From Bacteroidales bacterium (GTDB taxonomy: Bacteria; Bacteroidota; Bacteroidia; Bacteroidales; UBA3824), in the NCBI GenBank assembly GCA_017960885.1, contig JAGCYI010000067.1, forward strand, positions 1 to 36,192: DNA of 36,192 bases, written 5' to 3'. The notes below the pieces were generated by a model. The model was given only the letters and a program-made list of their open reading frames with translations. It was not told the DNA's origin and ran no database searches. Shown piece by piece: positions 23,012 to 31,047 of this stretch; positions within the stretch are counted from its first letter, which is position 1, and the number at the start of each line of letters is the position of its first letter. The position numbers were made by a program, and so were the translations under genes.

Positions 23012-24976
23012 ATGAAAAGATTTTTATTACTCTCAATTATAACATTTGCCTTTGCGCTATCGGTTGATGCGCAGAACTACACCGTAAATTCGCCCGACGG
23101 ACGGTTGAAGGTGGATATCAACTGCACCGTCGGCAAGGTCTTCTATTCAGTTTCGCTCAATGGAAAAGTGTTTATGAAGCAGTCGCAGCTGGGACTTGTT
23201 ACCACTGTGGGCGATTTTTCCGAAAACCTCACGCCTAAGGATTTCAAAACCGAGGCAAAAGCGTTTAGTTACGACAGCAAAGTGTTGAAACGTAGCCATA
23301 TAGATGTGTCAGCCACACATGCTGTGCTGAACCTTTATCAAAACAACCGTCCCGCTATCGACTTGGTTTTTATGGTGAAAAACAACGACTTGGCGTTTAA
23401 ATACGTGGTTTATCCGCAGCCCAATCCTAAGTCACCCACCGAGCCGTTTGCCTGCACGGTTATCAACAACGAAAAATCATTCTTCAACTTTCCCGACGGC
23501 ACCACCACATTCCTCTCGCCTCAGATGAAGGGACAGACAGGATGGGCACGCACTGCACCAAGCTACGAGCAGCCATATTTTGCCGACGACAAGACCGGCA
23601 AGAACGCCAACGGGTTGGGATTCATCTTCCCGGCGTTGTTTCACGTGCCTAACGGATGGGTACTGGTGTCAGAAACTGGCGTAACTTCGGCTTATTGCGC
23701 GTCGCATATCACCTGCGAGGGCGGAGCAAGTTACAAGGTGTCTTTCCCCTTGGATGAGGATTACAACGGCAACGGCACTTCCGCTCCCGGTATCCCGCTT
23801 TTGGGCGAAACTCCTTGGCGCACAATTACTTTTGGCGAAACTCTCGCGCCTATTGTGGAGACCACCATTCCGTGGGACTTTGTTGAGCCGCTATATGCTC
23901 CGTCGAAGAACTACACCTACGGCGCAGGCACTTGGAGCTGGATTATCGGTTTCGACGAGAGTGTCAACTTCCAGGAACAGAAACGCTACATCGACTTTAC
24001 CGCCGACCTTGGTTTTGTTTCACAAATAGTTGACAACTGGTGGGATACGCAGATCACACGCGATTCTATTGAGATTCTTGCCAAATACGCCAAGCAGAAA
24101 GGCACGTCGCTCTGCCTCTGGTACAATTCCAACGGCTATTGGAACGACGCTCCGCAAGGTCCTAAGCATATTATGAACAATATCATCAAGCGCCGCCGCG
24201 AGATGGCATGGATGCAGTCGATTGGCATCCGTGGTATCAAGGTGGATTTCTTAGGCTCTGACAAACAGCGGACTATGCAGCTCTACGAGGATATTCTTGC
24301 CGACGCCAACGATTTTGGTTTGGAGGTGATTTTCCACGGAGCAACCTTGCCGAGAGGGTGGGAGAGGATGTACCCCAATTTTATTGGTTCTGAGGCAGTA
24401 CAAGCCAGTGAGAACCTGCATTTTAGCGACGACTTCTGCCGTCAGGAATCTTACAACGCCACTCTTCATCCTGTGATTCGCAACTCTGTGGCTGCTATGG
24501 ACTATGGAGGCATCACTTTCAACAGTTATTTTAACTCTGCCAACGACACCACTATGTGGGGTGGACACCGTGTTACGTCGGATGTTTTCCAGATGGCTGT
24601 GGCGGTGCTGTTTCAATGTCCGCTCAATCATACTGCGCTATATTACAACGCATTGCCAAAAGAAACTTGGAAACTCGATTTTGTAAAACAATGTCCCACG
24701 CTTTGGGACGACATCAAGTTTATCGACGGCTACCCTGGCAAATACTTGATAATGGCACGTCGCAGTGGTGAAAAATGGTATGTGGTAGCAATCAACGCTG
24801 ACAATGAGCCACTTAAGCGTATGGTGAACCTCGATTTTATTAGTGGCGATGTTTCTCTCTATGCCGACGATGCCAAGCTCAACGGTTCTATGAAAATTGT
24901 TAAACCAAAAAAGAATATTTTGCCGATTACCGTTCCCAAAAATGGTGCAACGATTATTGTAGGTAACTCTAAATAA
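23012..24976 (+). CDS. Secreted glycoside hydrolase family 97 enzyme (alpha-galactosidase/alpha-glucosidase)
   Basis: The 654-residue protein has a signal peptide (1-20, cleavage after VDA). An N-terminal beta-super-sandwich starts NYTVNSPDGRLKVDI, and a (beta/alpha)8 barrel is marked by WSWIIGF and FVSQIVDNWW. The C-terminal beta domain ends near residue 654. GIKVDF places an Asp (412) on the strand where retaining GH97 enzymes have the nucleophile, and SEAVQASE (Glu461) fits the acid/base region. Inverting SusB-type alpha-glucosidases use glutamates instead. A retaining alpha-galactosidase-type activity is therefore favoured. The enzyme is periplasmic. There is no SusC/SusD pair nearby, so this is not a canonical polysaccharide utilisation locus. 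Confidence 0.93.
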   Translation: MKRFLLLSIITFAFALSVDAQNYTVNSPDGRLKVDINCTVGKVFYSVSLNGKVFMKQSQLGLVTTVGDFSENLTPKDFKTEAKAFSYDSKVLKRSHIDVSATHAVLNLYQNNRPAIDLVFMVKNNDLAFKYVVYPQPNPKSPTEPFACTVINNEKSFFNFPDGTTTFLSPQMKGQTGWARTAPSYEQPYFADDKTGKNANGLGFIFPALFHVPNGWVLVSETGVTSAYCASHITCEGGASYKVSFPLDEDYNGNGTSAPGIPLLGETPWRTITFGETLAPIVETTIPWDFVEPLYAPSKNYTYGAGTWSWIIGFDESVNFQEQKRYIDFTADLGFVSQIVDNWWDTQITRDSIEILAKYAKQKGTSLCLWYNSNGYWNDAPQGPKHIMNNIIKRRREMAWMQSIGIRGIKVDFLGSDKQRTMQLYEDILADANDFGLEVIFHGATLPRGWERMYPNFIGSEAVQASENLHFSDDFCRQESYNATLHPVIRNSVAAMDYGGITFNSYFNSANDTTMWGGHRVTSDVFQMAVAVLFQCPLNHTALYYNALPKETWKLDFVKQCPTLWDDIKFIDGYPGKYLIMARRSGEKWYVVAINADNEPLKRMVNLDFISGDVSLYADDAKLNGSMKIVKPKKNILPITVPKNGATIIVGNSK

Positions 24977-24996
24977 GAAATTTAATTTATACCGAT

Positions 24997-25782
24997 ATGA
25001 AAAACGCACTTTTTGTGATAGACCCGCAAAACGACTTTTGCGAAAACACTGGTTCTCTTTATGTTCCGGGTGCCACTGGCGATATGACACGTCTTGCTTT
25101 GTTTCTTAAAAACAACGCCGCTAACATTCATAACATTATTCTCACAGCCGACGACCATCAGCCTAACGATATTTCTCATCCGGCATTTTGGCGTGGAAAA
25201 GACGGCAAGCAGCCCGCACCTTTTACCACCATTACAGTAAAAGATGTTGAAAACAAGACATTTGTGCCAGCAGATGGCAATGTAGACAGAGCTGTTGACT
25301 ATCTTCAATGTTTGGAGAATGAGGGCAGATATTCTCACACAATATGGCCTGTTCATTGCTTGTCGGGCACTTATGGGGCAGAAATTTGCAAAACTCTGAT
25401 GGATGCCGTTTTAGAATGGGCACAACAGCCAGGAAAGTATTATTCTATTGTACGCAAAGGCGCATATCCTTTTACAGAGCATTTCGGGGCATTTAAAGCC
25501 GAAGTTCCAAATCCCGATTTCCCTGAAACGATGTTTAACTATAAACTTGCCGACGAGCTCAACAAGTTTGATACCATTTACTTGGCTGGAGAGGCTAAAA
25601 GTCATTGTGTAGCCAATACTATTTCGCAACTTTTTGATACTGTGCCTCAGTTGGTTTCTAAGCTTGTTATCTTGGAAGACGCTATGGGTTGCGTGGCAGG
25701 ATTTGAACACGCCGCCGACAACGTTTACCAAATTGCCAAAGAACGTGGTGCAAAGTTCGCCGACACCAGCATAACTATCTGA
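24997..25782 (+). CDS. Cysteine hydrolase of the isochorismatase/nicotinamidase family
   Basis: The 261-residue cytoplasmic hydrolase has the catalytic Asp9 in FVIDPQNDF, the active-site Cys204 in EAKSHCVANT and a likely Lys near residue 154 in VRKGAYPF. The metal-binding pattern ADDHQ...SHP (Asp52, His54, His61) is the nicotinamidase signature. It could convert nicotinamide to nicotinate for NAD salvage, although related hydrolases act on other amides. It is about 50 residues longer than the smaller nicotinamidases such as E. coli PncA. It lies 20 bases after the GH97 gene and 4 bases before the methyltransferase-like gene. Confidence 0.87.
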   Translation: MKNALFVIDPQNDFCENTGSLYVPGATGDMTRLALFLKNNAANIHNIILTADDHQPNDISHPAFWRGKDGKQPAPFTTITVKDVENKTFVPADGNVDRAVDYLQCLENEGRYSHTIWPVHCLSGTYGAEICKTLMDAVLEWAQQPGKYYSIVRKGAYPFTEHFGAFKAEVPNPDFPETMFNYKLADELNKFDTIYLAGEAKSHCVANTISQLFDTVPQLVSKLVILEDAMGCVAGFEHAADNVYQIAKERGAKFADTSITI

Positions 25783-25786
25783 TACT

Positions 25787-26572
25787 ATGTGGCCATTTGA
25801 ACTTACCAACAAGCGTATCTACCGCCGAATGGGATACGAGCTCGATCAGAAGGAGTATTATATCAGGTATCTAAGCGAAATCCAGAATTGGAGTTCGCAC
25901 ATACTTAATACTAAGCATTTTATAACTACAAACGCTAAAAAATGCTCTGAACATAATACCGCTGTGGTACTTGGCAGCGGTTGGTGTATCGACGTGCCCG
26001 TAATGGAACTCAGCCGTATGTTTGAAAAGGTTTATTTTGTTGACCTTCTGCATCCGCCTAAGGTAGTGGCAAAGTTCAAAGAGTTTGAAAATGTGCATTT
26101 TGTAACTGAGGATATTACCAAGATTGTGGCTGAAACCTACAACTGTGTAAACCGGTATAAGTCGTTTTCGGTTGATATGCTCAGCGCTTCAACAAATTAT
26201 AGCACTGCCGATTATAGCGACCTTTTGGTCAATTTTGACTTTGTGGTGTCGGTAAATACGCTTGCTTTTTTAGACGACCTTATACTTGAATATCTAATTC
26301 AGATGGAACTTGTAGACCATCTTTCGTCGAAAAATCTTAGCCGTTTTATCCAAACCTACCATCTTGGTATGCTGCCAAAAGGTAAATCATGTGTGATAAC
26401 TCCCGTAAAAATAAAGAGTTATAATGCCGAAGGTCTTGAAATGTACGATCGTCCGATGCTTTTTTTTGATACAGAGGATATTGCAAACAGCAAAGAGTGG
26501 GTTTGGAGTTATAGCAGCGGACATTTAACCACAGGCAGAAGGGATTACACCGTTAAGGCTTGGATGGTTTAG
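25787..26572 (+). CDS. Putative SAM-dependent methyltransferase-like protein
   Basis: The 261-residue soluble protein has a Rossmann-like start: TAVVLGSGWCIDVPV (about 59-72) matches a motif I glycine loop, and VYFVDLLHP gives an acidic residue (Asp86) at the end of strand 2, where SAM-binding proteins hold the ribose. A later FDFVVSVNTLAFLDD resembles motif IV. I do not recognise a close family, and no acceptor is apparent. It follows the nicotinamidase-like gene by four bases and ends in a four-base overlap with the convergent mutS2 gene (stop at 26572 versus 26569). It may be the last gene of the slipin operon. Confidence 0.7.
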   Translation: MWPFELTNKRIYRRMGYELDQKEYYIRYLSEIQNWSSHILNTKHFITTNAKKCSEHNTAVVLGSGWCIDVPVMELSRMFEKVYFVDLLHPPKVVAKFKEFENVHFVTEDITKIVAETYNCVNRYKSFSVDMLSASTNYSTADYSDLLVNFDFVVSVNTLAFLDDLILEYLIQMELVDHLSSKNLSRFIQTYHLGMLPKGKSCVITPVKIKSYNAEGLEMYDRPMLFFDTEDIANSKEWVWSYSSGHLTTGRRDYTVKAWMV

Positions 26573-29055
26573 TAGTCTAACTCCGCCACAGTGATTCCAG
26601 CTCCGCCAAGTTCTATCTTTTCGTCGTGACATTTGCTAACTATATCTTGTGTGGCAAGGTAGTCGCGAATAAGGCTGCGTAATGCGCCTGTGCCTGTGCC
26701 GTGGAGAATGCGAATTTCGTGCTTGCCTGTGGCGAGGGCGTCGTCGAGATGTTTTGCTACTTTCTCCAAGGCTTCGTCGCCACGCAGACCGCGGACGTCT
26801 AATCCGAAGAGGAATCCTCCCGACTTTTTCTCGCTTTCGATGTTTATGCGGATTTGCGGCACTGCCTTTTTCTCCTCCTTTTTCTTGGCGGCGGGTTTCA
26901 AACGTGACAGTTTTACAAAAGTCTGCATGTAGCCTACTTGCAAAAGTGCTGTGTTGTCCTTGATGTCCATTATTTCAAACACCTGCTCGCCATCGTCTAA
27001 GTGTACTTTGTCGCCGGTTTTGAGTTGTATCGGTTCTGGTGGCTTGGGTGCTGCTGCCTCTTTCTCGGCTTTCTCCTGACGTTTTTTTGCACGGCGTTCG
27101 GCTCGTTCCTGTTGCTTTTGGCGCAGACGTTCTATCTTTGCGTCGAGAGCCAGTTGCTCCTCGGTCAGCTGCGTGGATATCTGTTCTTTGGCTTGCTCAA
27201 AGTCGCGGCGTATTTCTCGGGTTTTGAGTTTTTCGGCCTCGGCACGCTTGATGTCGTGTATGGTGTTTTCTATCAGTTTGTTTGCGTTTTTGAGAATCTC
27301 GTCGGCTTGCAGTTTGGCGGCTTTGAGTATGTTTTTGCGCTCGTTGAGGGTAAACTCGGTCTGTTCGGTGTACTGCTGCTGCTGACGGGCAAGGTTTTTC
27401 TCACGGTTCTCGGCATTTTCGAGAGTGATTTTCAAGCGGCGGCGGTCTTCTTCAAGCTCTTGAATGCGGCGTTCGTAGTCGATATGGTCGCGACCTGCAA
27501 TCTGTTCCGCCTTTTGGAGAATCTCGCGGCTGAGTCCCATCTTCTTTGCCATCTCAAATGCAAACGAGTTGCCAGTCTTGCCGGTCTCCATCTGAAAGAG
27601 CGGTTTCATGCAGGTGTTGTCGTAGAGCATTGCGCCGTTTACTATGCCCTCGGTGTCGGTGGCAAAGTTTTTAAGGTTGGTGTAATGCGTTGTGATTACG
27701 CCTTTTACGTGGCGTTGGTTGAGTTTTTCCAACACAGCCTCGGCTATTGCTCCGCCAAGTATAGGCTCAGTGCCTGTTCCAAATTCGTCGATGAATACCA
27801 GAGAGTTGCGTCCTGCACGGTCTACAAAGGTCTTCATATTTTTAAGGTGTCCGCTGTATGTGCTCAGGTCGTTTTCTATCGACTGTTCATCGCCTATGTC
27901 GATAAAGATGTCGTTGAAGATACCCATTGTGCTGTTGGGACTTATAGGCGTGAGCAGTCCGCATTGGTGCATATACTGTATCAGCGCGGTGGTTTTAATA
28001 CAGACCGATTTTCCGCCGGCATTAGGACCAGAAATCATTATAATCCTCTGATGCTCATTGAGTTCTATGTTGAGCGGCACAACCTTTCTACCCTCAGCCT
28101 TGAGAGTTTTTTCTAATATCGGATGGCGTGCCACACGCATGTCAATCAGCGGCTTGTCGGTGAGTATCGGCAGGTCGGCATTGGTGTCGATAGCCATCTT
28201 GGCTTTTGCTCTGGCAAAATCCAAAGTGCCGAGTATTGCGCAGCCTTCTATCAGGTCGGGAATATGGGGACGAATCTTGTCGGATACTGCTGTGAGAATT
28301 TTCACAATCTCGCGCTTTTCGGCAAATTCAAGTTCGCGCACGGCGTTGTTGAGCTCCACGCTCTCGATGGGTTCTATGAATGAGGTCTTGCCAGATGCTG
28401 ATTCGTCGGCAACGATACCAGATATTTTGCGTTTGCTTCCGCTCTTAACAGGTATGAGCAGTTTGCCGTCGCGGATGTTGATTTCGGCGTCAGCCTCTGT
28501 CCACCCCTGTGCCTTGGCGTTGCGCAACAGACGGTTTACAACATTTGAGATTGACGCAGCCTTTACCTTTATCTCGTTGCGTATGCGGCGCAGTTCAGGC
28601 GAGGCGTTGTCGCTGATTTCGCCAGTTTCGGTCATTACGGCGTTGATGGCTGATATGATTTCGCGGCTTACAAGTATATTTTGACATGTTTCACGCATAT
28701 AAGGGTATTCGCTTTCGGGGCGCGACGCAAAAAACTGAGTTATAAGCCGGAGAGTTTCGGTGCAGCGTTTTAGGTCAAATAGCTCTTGTACCGAGAGAAA
28801 AGTGTTTTCTTTGGAGATTTTTTTCAAACCGTACCTTAAGTCAAAATACCCATCTTGAGGAAAGGTTACGGACATCATAATTATATGTTTGAACTCTGCT
28901 GTGAGGTTGAGGTCGCGTTTGATGTCGTTGAAACTGCTGCTGAATGTCATCTCGTCTACCTGACTTTTGCCAAGGTCGCAGATGCAGTAGTTTTTTATTG
29001 TTTCCCTAATCTTGTTGAATCCTGTTTTAACCTCAAAGTTTTTAGGATATATCAT
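26569..29055 (-). CDS. mutS2: MutS2 ATPase with C-terminal Smr endonuclease domain
   Basis: The 828-residue protein has the MutS core and ATPase: Walker A GPNAGGKS at 343-350 and Walker B VFIDEFGTGTE. A long Lys/Glu/Arg-rich coiled coil follows (about 520-680), then a KOW-like segment and an Smr domain (752-828) with LDVRG and HGTGTGALR, the catalytic motifs. MutS2 suppresses recombination in some bacteria and, in Bacillus, binds collided ribosomes. Unlike MutS, it lacks the mismatch-recognition N-terminal domain. The ATG at 29055 overlaps the end of the upstream small membrane protein gene by 14 bases, which implies an operon. Confidence 0.97.
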   Translation of the reverse strand: MIYPKNFEVKTGFNKIRETIKNYCICDLGKSQVDEMTFSSSFNDIKRDLNLTAEFKHIIMMSVTFPQDGYFDLRYGLKKISKENTFLSVQELFDLKRCTETLRLITQFFASRPESEYPYMRETCQNILVSREIISAINAVMTETGEISDNASPELRRIRNEIKVKAASISNVVNRLLRNAKAQGWTEADAEINIRDGKLLIPVKSGSKRKISGIVADESASGKTSFIEPIESVELNNAVRELEFAEKREIVKILTAVSDKIRPHIPDLIEGCAILGTLDFARAKAKMAIDTNADLPILTDKPLIDMRVARHPILEKTLKAEGRKVVPLNIELNEHQRIIMISGPNAGGKSVCIKTTALIQYMHQCGLLTPISPNSTMGIFNDIFIDIGDEQSIENDLSTYSGHLKNMKTFVDRAGRNSLVFIDEFGTGTEPILGGAIAEAVLEKLNQRHVKGVITTHYTNLKNFATDTEGIVNGAMLYDNTCMKPLFQMETGKTGNSFAFEMAKKMGLSREILQKAEQIAGRDHIDYERRIQELEEDRRRLKITLENAENREKNLARQQQQYTEQTEFTLNERKNILKAAKLQADEILKNANKLIENTIHDIKRAEAEKLKTREIRRDFEQAKEQISTQLTEEQLALDAKIERLRQKQQERAERRAKKRQEKAEKEAAAPKPPEPIQLKTGDKVHLDDGEQVFEIMDIKDNTALLQVGYMQTFVKLSRLKPAAKKKEEKKAVPQIRINIESEKKSGGFLFGLDVRGLRGDEALEKVAKHLDDALATGKHEIRILHGTGTGALRSLIRDYLATQDIVSKCHDEKIELGGAGITVAELDY

Positions 29056-29464
29056 CGGTGTTTTGATTGTTGGGTTTGTCCTTCGGCGCTTTGGCTTTCT
29101 TAGCGGGAGGATTATACTTGAGAATCTTGTCTTGGGCTATGTACATTCTCGAACCCTTGTCGCCATAGTCCTCTTGTACATATCTTCTGATCTCAACAGA
29201 AAACCTTTTGCGTATTTCTTGTGGTAAGATATTCTTTTTGAGTTGTTTGGCGTATTTGTTTATAATCGAAAGTTCTTCGTATTGCTCGTTTTCTTTGAGC
29301 ACTTTCCTTGCCATAAGTAGCATCTTTGGCATCTCCTTGCGTATAATCATACAGTCGTGGATATACATTACCAACCATATTAGCAATGCTATCAATAATA
29401 TGGCGGCAATCACCCCGAACATGCCTCCGAAGCCTTTGCAAAATCCTGATCCGATATTTTCCAT
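29042..29464 (-). CDS. Small membrane protein, paralogue of the one at 29567-29878, upstream of mutS2
   Basis: The 140-residue product has an N-terminal membrane helix (about 13-36) after a GFxxGFGGMFG start. A helical basic/acidic region follows (IIRKEMPKMLLMARKVLKENEQYEELSIINKYAKQLKK), then a Pro/Lys-rich tail ending NNQNTDDIS. It shares the same organisation as the protein at 29567-29878: glycine-rich N-terminus, one membrane helix, MPKxxL, a block like ExxEIIxIDRFxxKLKRNxMP, then a basic/aromatic segment. Family not recognised. Its end overlaps the mutS2 start by 14 bases, suggesting translational coupling. Confidence 0.75.
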   Translation of the reverse strand: MENIGSGFCKGFGGMFGVIAAILLIALLIWLVMYIHDCMIIRKEMPKMLLMARKVLKENEQYEELSIINKYAKQLKKNILPQEIRKRFSVEIRRYVQEDYGDKGSRMYIAQDKILKYNPPAKKAKAPKDKPNNQNTDDIS

Positions 29465-29566
29465 TTTGATTTTTTACTATATATATAAGGTGTGGTTTTG
29501 CAAAATGAAACGGACACTTTTGCGGGCTTATTGCCTGAAGCCGGTTGTGAAAACATTTATTTTGCG

Positions 29567-29878
29567 TTACGCTTCCTGATGTTGCTTTAAAAAATCCTTA
29601 AGGTACTTAGCGCTGTACCTTACCGACAGTTCGCGTGGCATCTCGTTGCGTTTGAGCTTTTCGAGAAACCGGTCGATTTCAATTATCTCGTCAAATTTTT
29701 CGAGCGAGATAAGAACAGTCCTGTATTCGAGGATTAGTTTAGGCATCTTACGCAAAGTACGACGCCTCTTGATAAAAATTTTGGCGGTAACCCAGACTGC
29801 CATGCACAGTCCAAAGGCGCACAATACGCCCAACGCGCCTCCGAATGCCGTAGCAAATCCGGTTAATAGTTCATTCAT
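29567..29878 (-). CDS. Small membrane protein, first of a paralogous pair
   Basis: The 103-residue product starts MNELLTGFATAFGGALG, has one membrane helix (about 14-35) and then a basic helical region, with KRRRTLRKMPKLIL and FDEIIEIDRFLEKLKRNEMP. It is paralogous to the protein at 29042-29464 over most of its length. The start at 29878 is used rather than an upstream in-frame start, because the promoter's -7 box at 29923-29930 would lie inside the longer reading. It precedes the second copy by 102 bases and mutS2 by one more gene. Function unknown. Confidence 0.75.
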   Translation of the reverse strand: MNELLTGFATAFGGALGVLCAFGLCMAVWVTAKIFIKRRRTLRKMPKLILEYRTVLISLEKFDEIIEIDRFLEKLKRNEMPRELSVRYSAKYLKDFLKQHQEA

Positions 29879-29922
29879 AATGTCTTGTTTTTCGTAAAAG
29901 TACTTTTGAGTTTTTGAGTGAG

Positions 29923-29954
29923 CAAATATACAAAAAAATATTAATCTGATGCAA
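29923..29954 (-). promoter_or_regulatory. Promoter of the small membrane protein/mutS2 operon (TTG-N21-TATATTTG)
   Basis: The minus strand has TTG at 29954-29952, a 21-base spacer and TATATTTG at 29930-29923, 45 bases before ATG 29878. It fits the Bacteroidota promoter and is divergent from the rpsL promoter. Confidence 0.7.
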
Positions 29955-30083
29955 AAAAAAGCGAATAAAAAATAATTGTTAAATTTTTTTTGTGTTTTTA
30001 TTCTTATATTATTGAAAATCAACGCTATAATATTGTTAAGAAAAAATATCTGCCTTAAAATAAAAAAAATATTTATAAAACAG

Positions 30084-30113
30084 TTGTTTGCATTTGAAAA
30101 AAACTTACCTTTG
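30084..30113 (+). promoter_or_regulatory. Promoter of the str/S10 ribosomal operon (TTG-N19-TACCTTTG)
   Basis: TTG at 30084-30086, a 19-base spacer and TACCTTTG at 30106-30113 match the Bacteroidota promoter. Transcription would start near 30119, giving a leader of about 29 bases before the rpsL ATG at 30148, too short for an extended regulatory structure. Confidence 0.75.
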
Positions 30114-30147
30114 CGCTCTGAAATATATTAAATTTAAAGATAAGAAT

Positions 30148-30525
30148 ATGCCTACAATTCAACAGTTAGTAAGAAAAGGAAGGAAGACCATTACTTCTAA
30201 AAGTAAGGCTCCGGCATTAGATTCTTGTCCGCAGCGCAGGGGCGTATGCACACGTGTTTACACAACCACCCCCAAGAAACCTAACTCGGCAATGCGCAAA
30301 GTTGCCCGTGTAAGGCTCACCAACCAGAAGGAGGTTAACGCGTACATACCCGGCGAAGGACACAATCTTCAGGAGCACTCTATCGTAATGGTAAGAGGCG
30401 GCCGTGTAAAAGACCTCCCTGGTGTACGTTATCACATCATCCGTGGTACATTAGATACTGCGGGCGTTGCAAACCGCGGACAGCAGAGATCTAAATACGG
30501 CGCTAAACGTCCTAAGAAAAAGTAA
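30148..30525 (+). CDS. rpsL: 30S ribosomal protein S12
   Basis: The 125-residue protein begins [12 protein letters not shown] and shows the S12 core [32 protein letters not shown] and [14 protein letters not shown]. Lys at the streptomycin-sensitivity position in TPKKPNS and the KDLPGV loop are the wild-type forms, so no rpsL resistance substitution is seen. S12 lies at the decoding centre of the small subunit. An in-frame ATG 60 bases upstream is rejected because it lies inside the promoter. It is the first gene of the fused str/S10 operon, with rpsG starting 21 bases later. Confidence 0.98.
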   Translation: MPTIQQLVRKGRKTITSKSKAPALDSCPQRRGVCTRVYTTTPKKPNSAMRKVARVRLTNQKEVNAYIPGEGHNLQEHSIVMVRGGRVKDLPGVRYHIIRGTLDTAGVANRGQQRSKYGAKRPKKK

Positions 30526-30546
30526 TTCTACAATCGGAGTAAAGCA

Positions 30547-31023
30547 ATGAGAAAATCAACACCAAAAAAACGACAGATTCTTGCCGACCCTGTGTACGGT
30601 GACCCGCTCGTAACTCGTTTTGTAAACGACATGATGGTTGACGGCAAGAAGAGTATCGCCTTCAAAATCTTCTACAAAGCGATGGAACTCGTCGGTGAAA
30701 AAACTAAAGAAACCGGCAAGACTCCTACTGAGGTTTGGAAAAAGGCCATGGAGAACATCACTCCCGACGTTGAGGTTAAGAGCCGCAGAGTAGGCGGTGC
30801 CACATTCCAGGTACCTACCGAAATCCGTCCCGACCGCAAACAGTCGATCGGTATCAAAAACCTTATCCTCTACGCACGCCAGCGCTCTGGCCACTCTATG
30901 GCTGAGAAACTCGCTGCTGAGATAGTAGCGGCTTTCAACGAAGAAGGCGGCGCTTTCAAGAAGAAAGAAGATACTCACCGTATGGCTGAAGCCAACAAGG
31001 CTTTCGCATTTTTCAGATTCTAA
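30547..31023 (+). CDS. rpsG: 30S ribosomal protein S7
   Basis: The 158-residue protein begins [10 protein letters not shown] and contains the S7 signature [20 protein letters not shown], then [16 protein letters not shown] and [15 protein letters not shown] at the C-terminus. It is of normal family length. S7 initiates assembly of the 3' domain of 16S rRNA and lies near the E site. It lies between rpsL and fusA, with 24 bases before the EF-G start. Confidence 0.98.
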   Translation: MRKSTPKKRQILADPVYGDPLVTRFVNDMMVDGKKSIAFKIFYKAMELVGEKTKETGKTPTEVWKKAMENITPDVEVKSRRVGGATFQVPTEIRPDRKQSIGIKNLILYARQRSGHSMAEKLAAEIVAAFNEEGGAFKKKEDTHRMAEANKAFAFFRF

Positions 31024-31047
31024 GACATTAATCAAAAGGCCGAACCA

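Noticed and set aside
27001..28116. Open frame of 371 codons on the plus strand inside mutS2
   Set aside because: mutS2 has Walker and Smr motifs over the same DNA. The plus-strand product is a Phe/Leu/Val-rich translation without family features.
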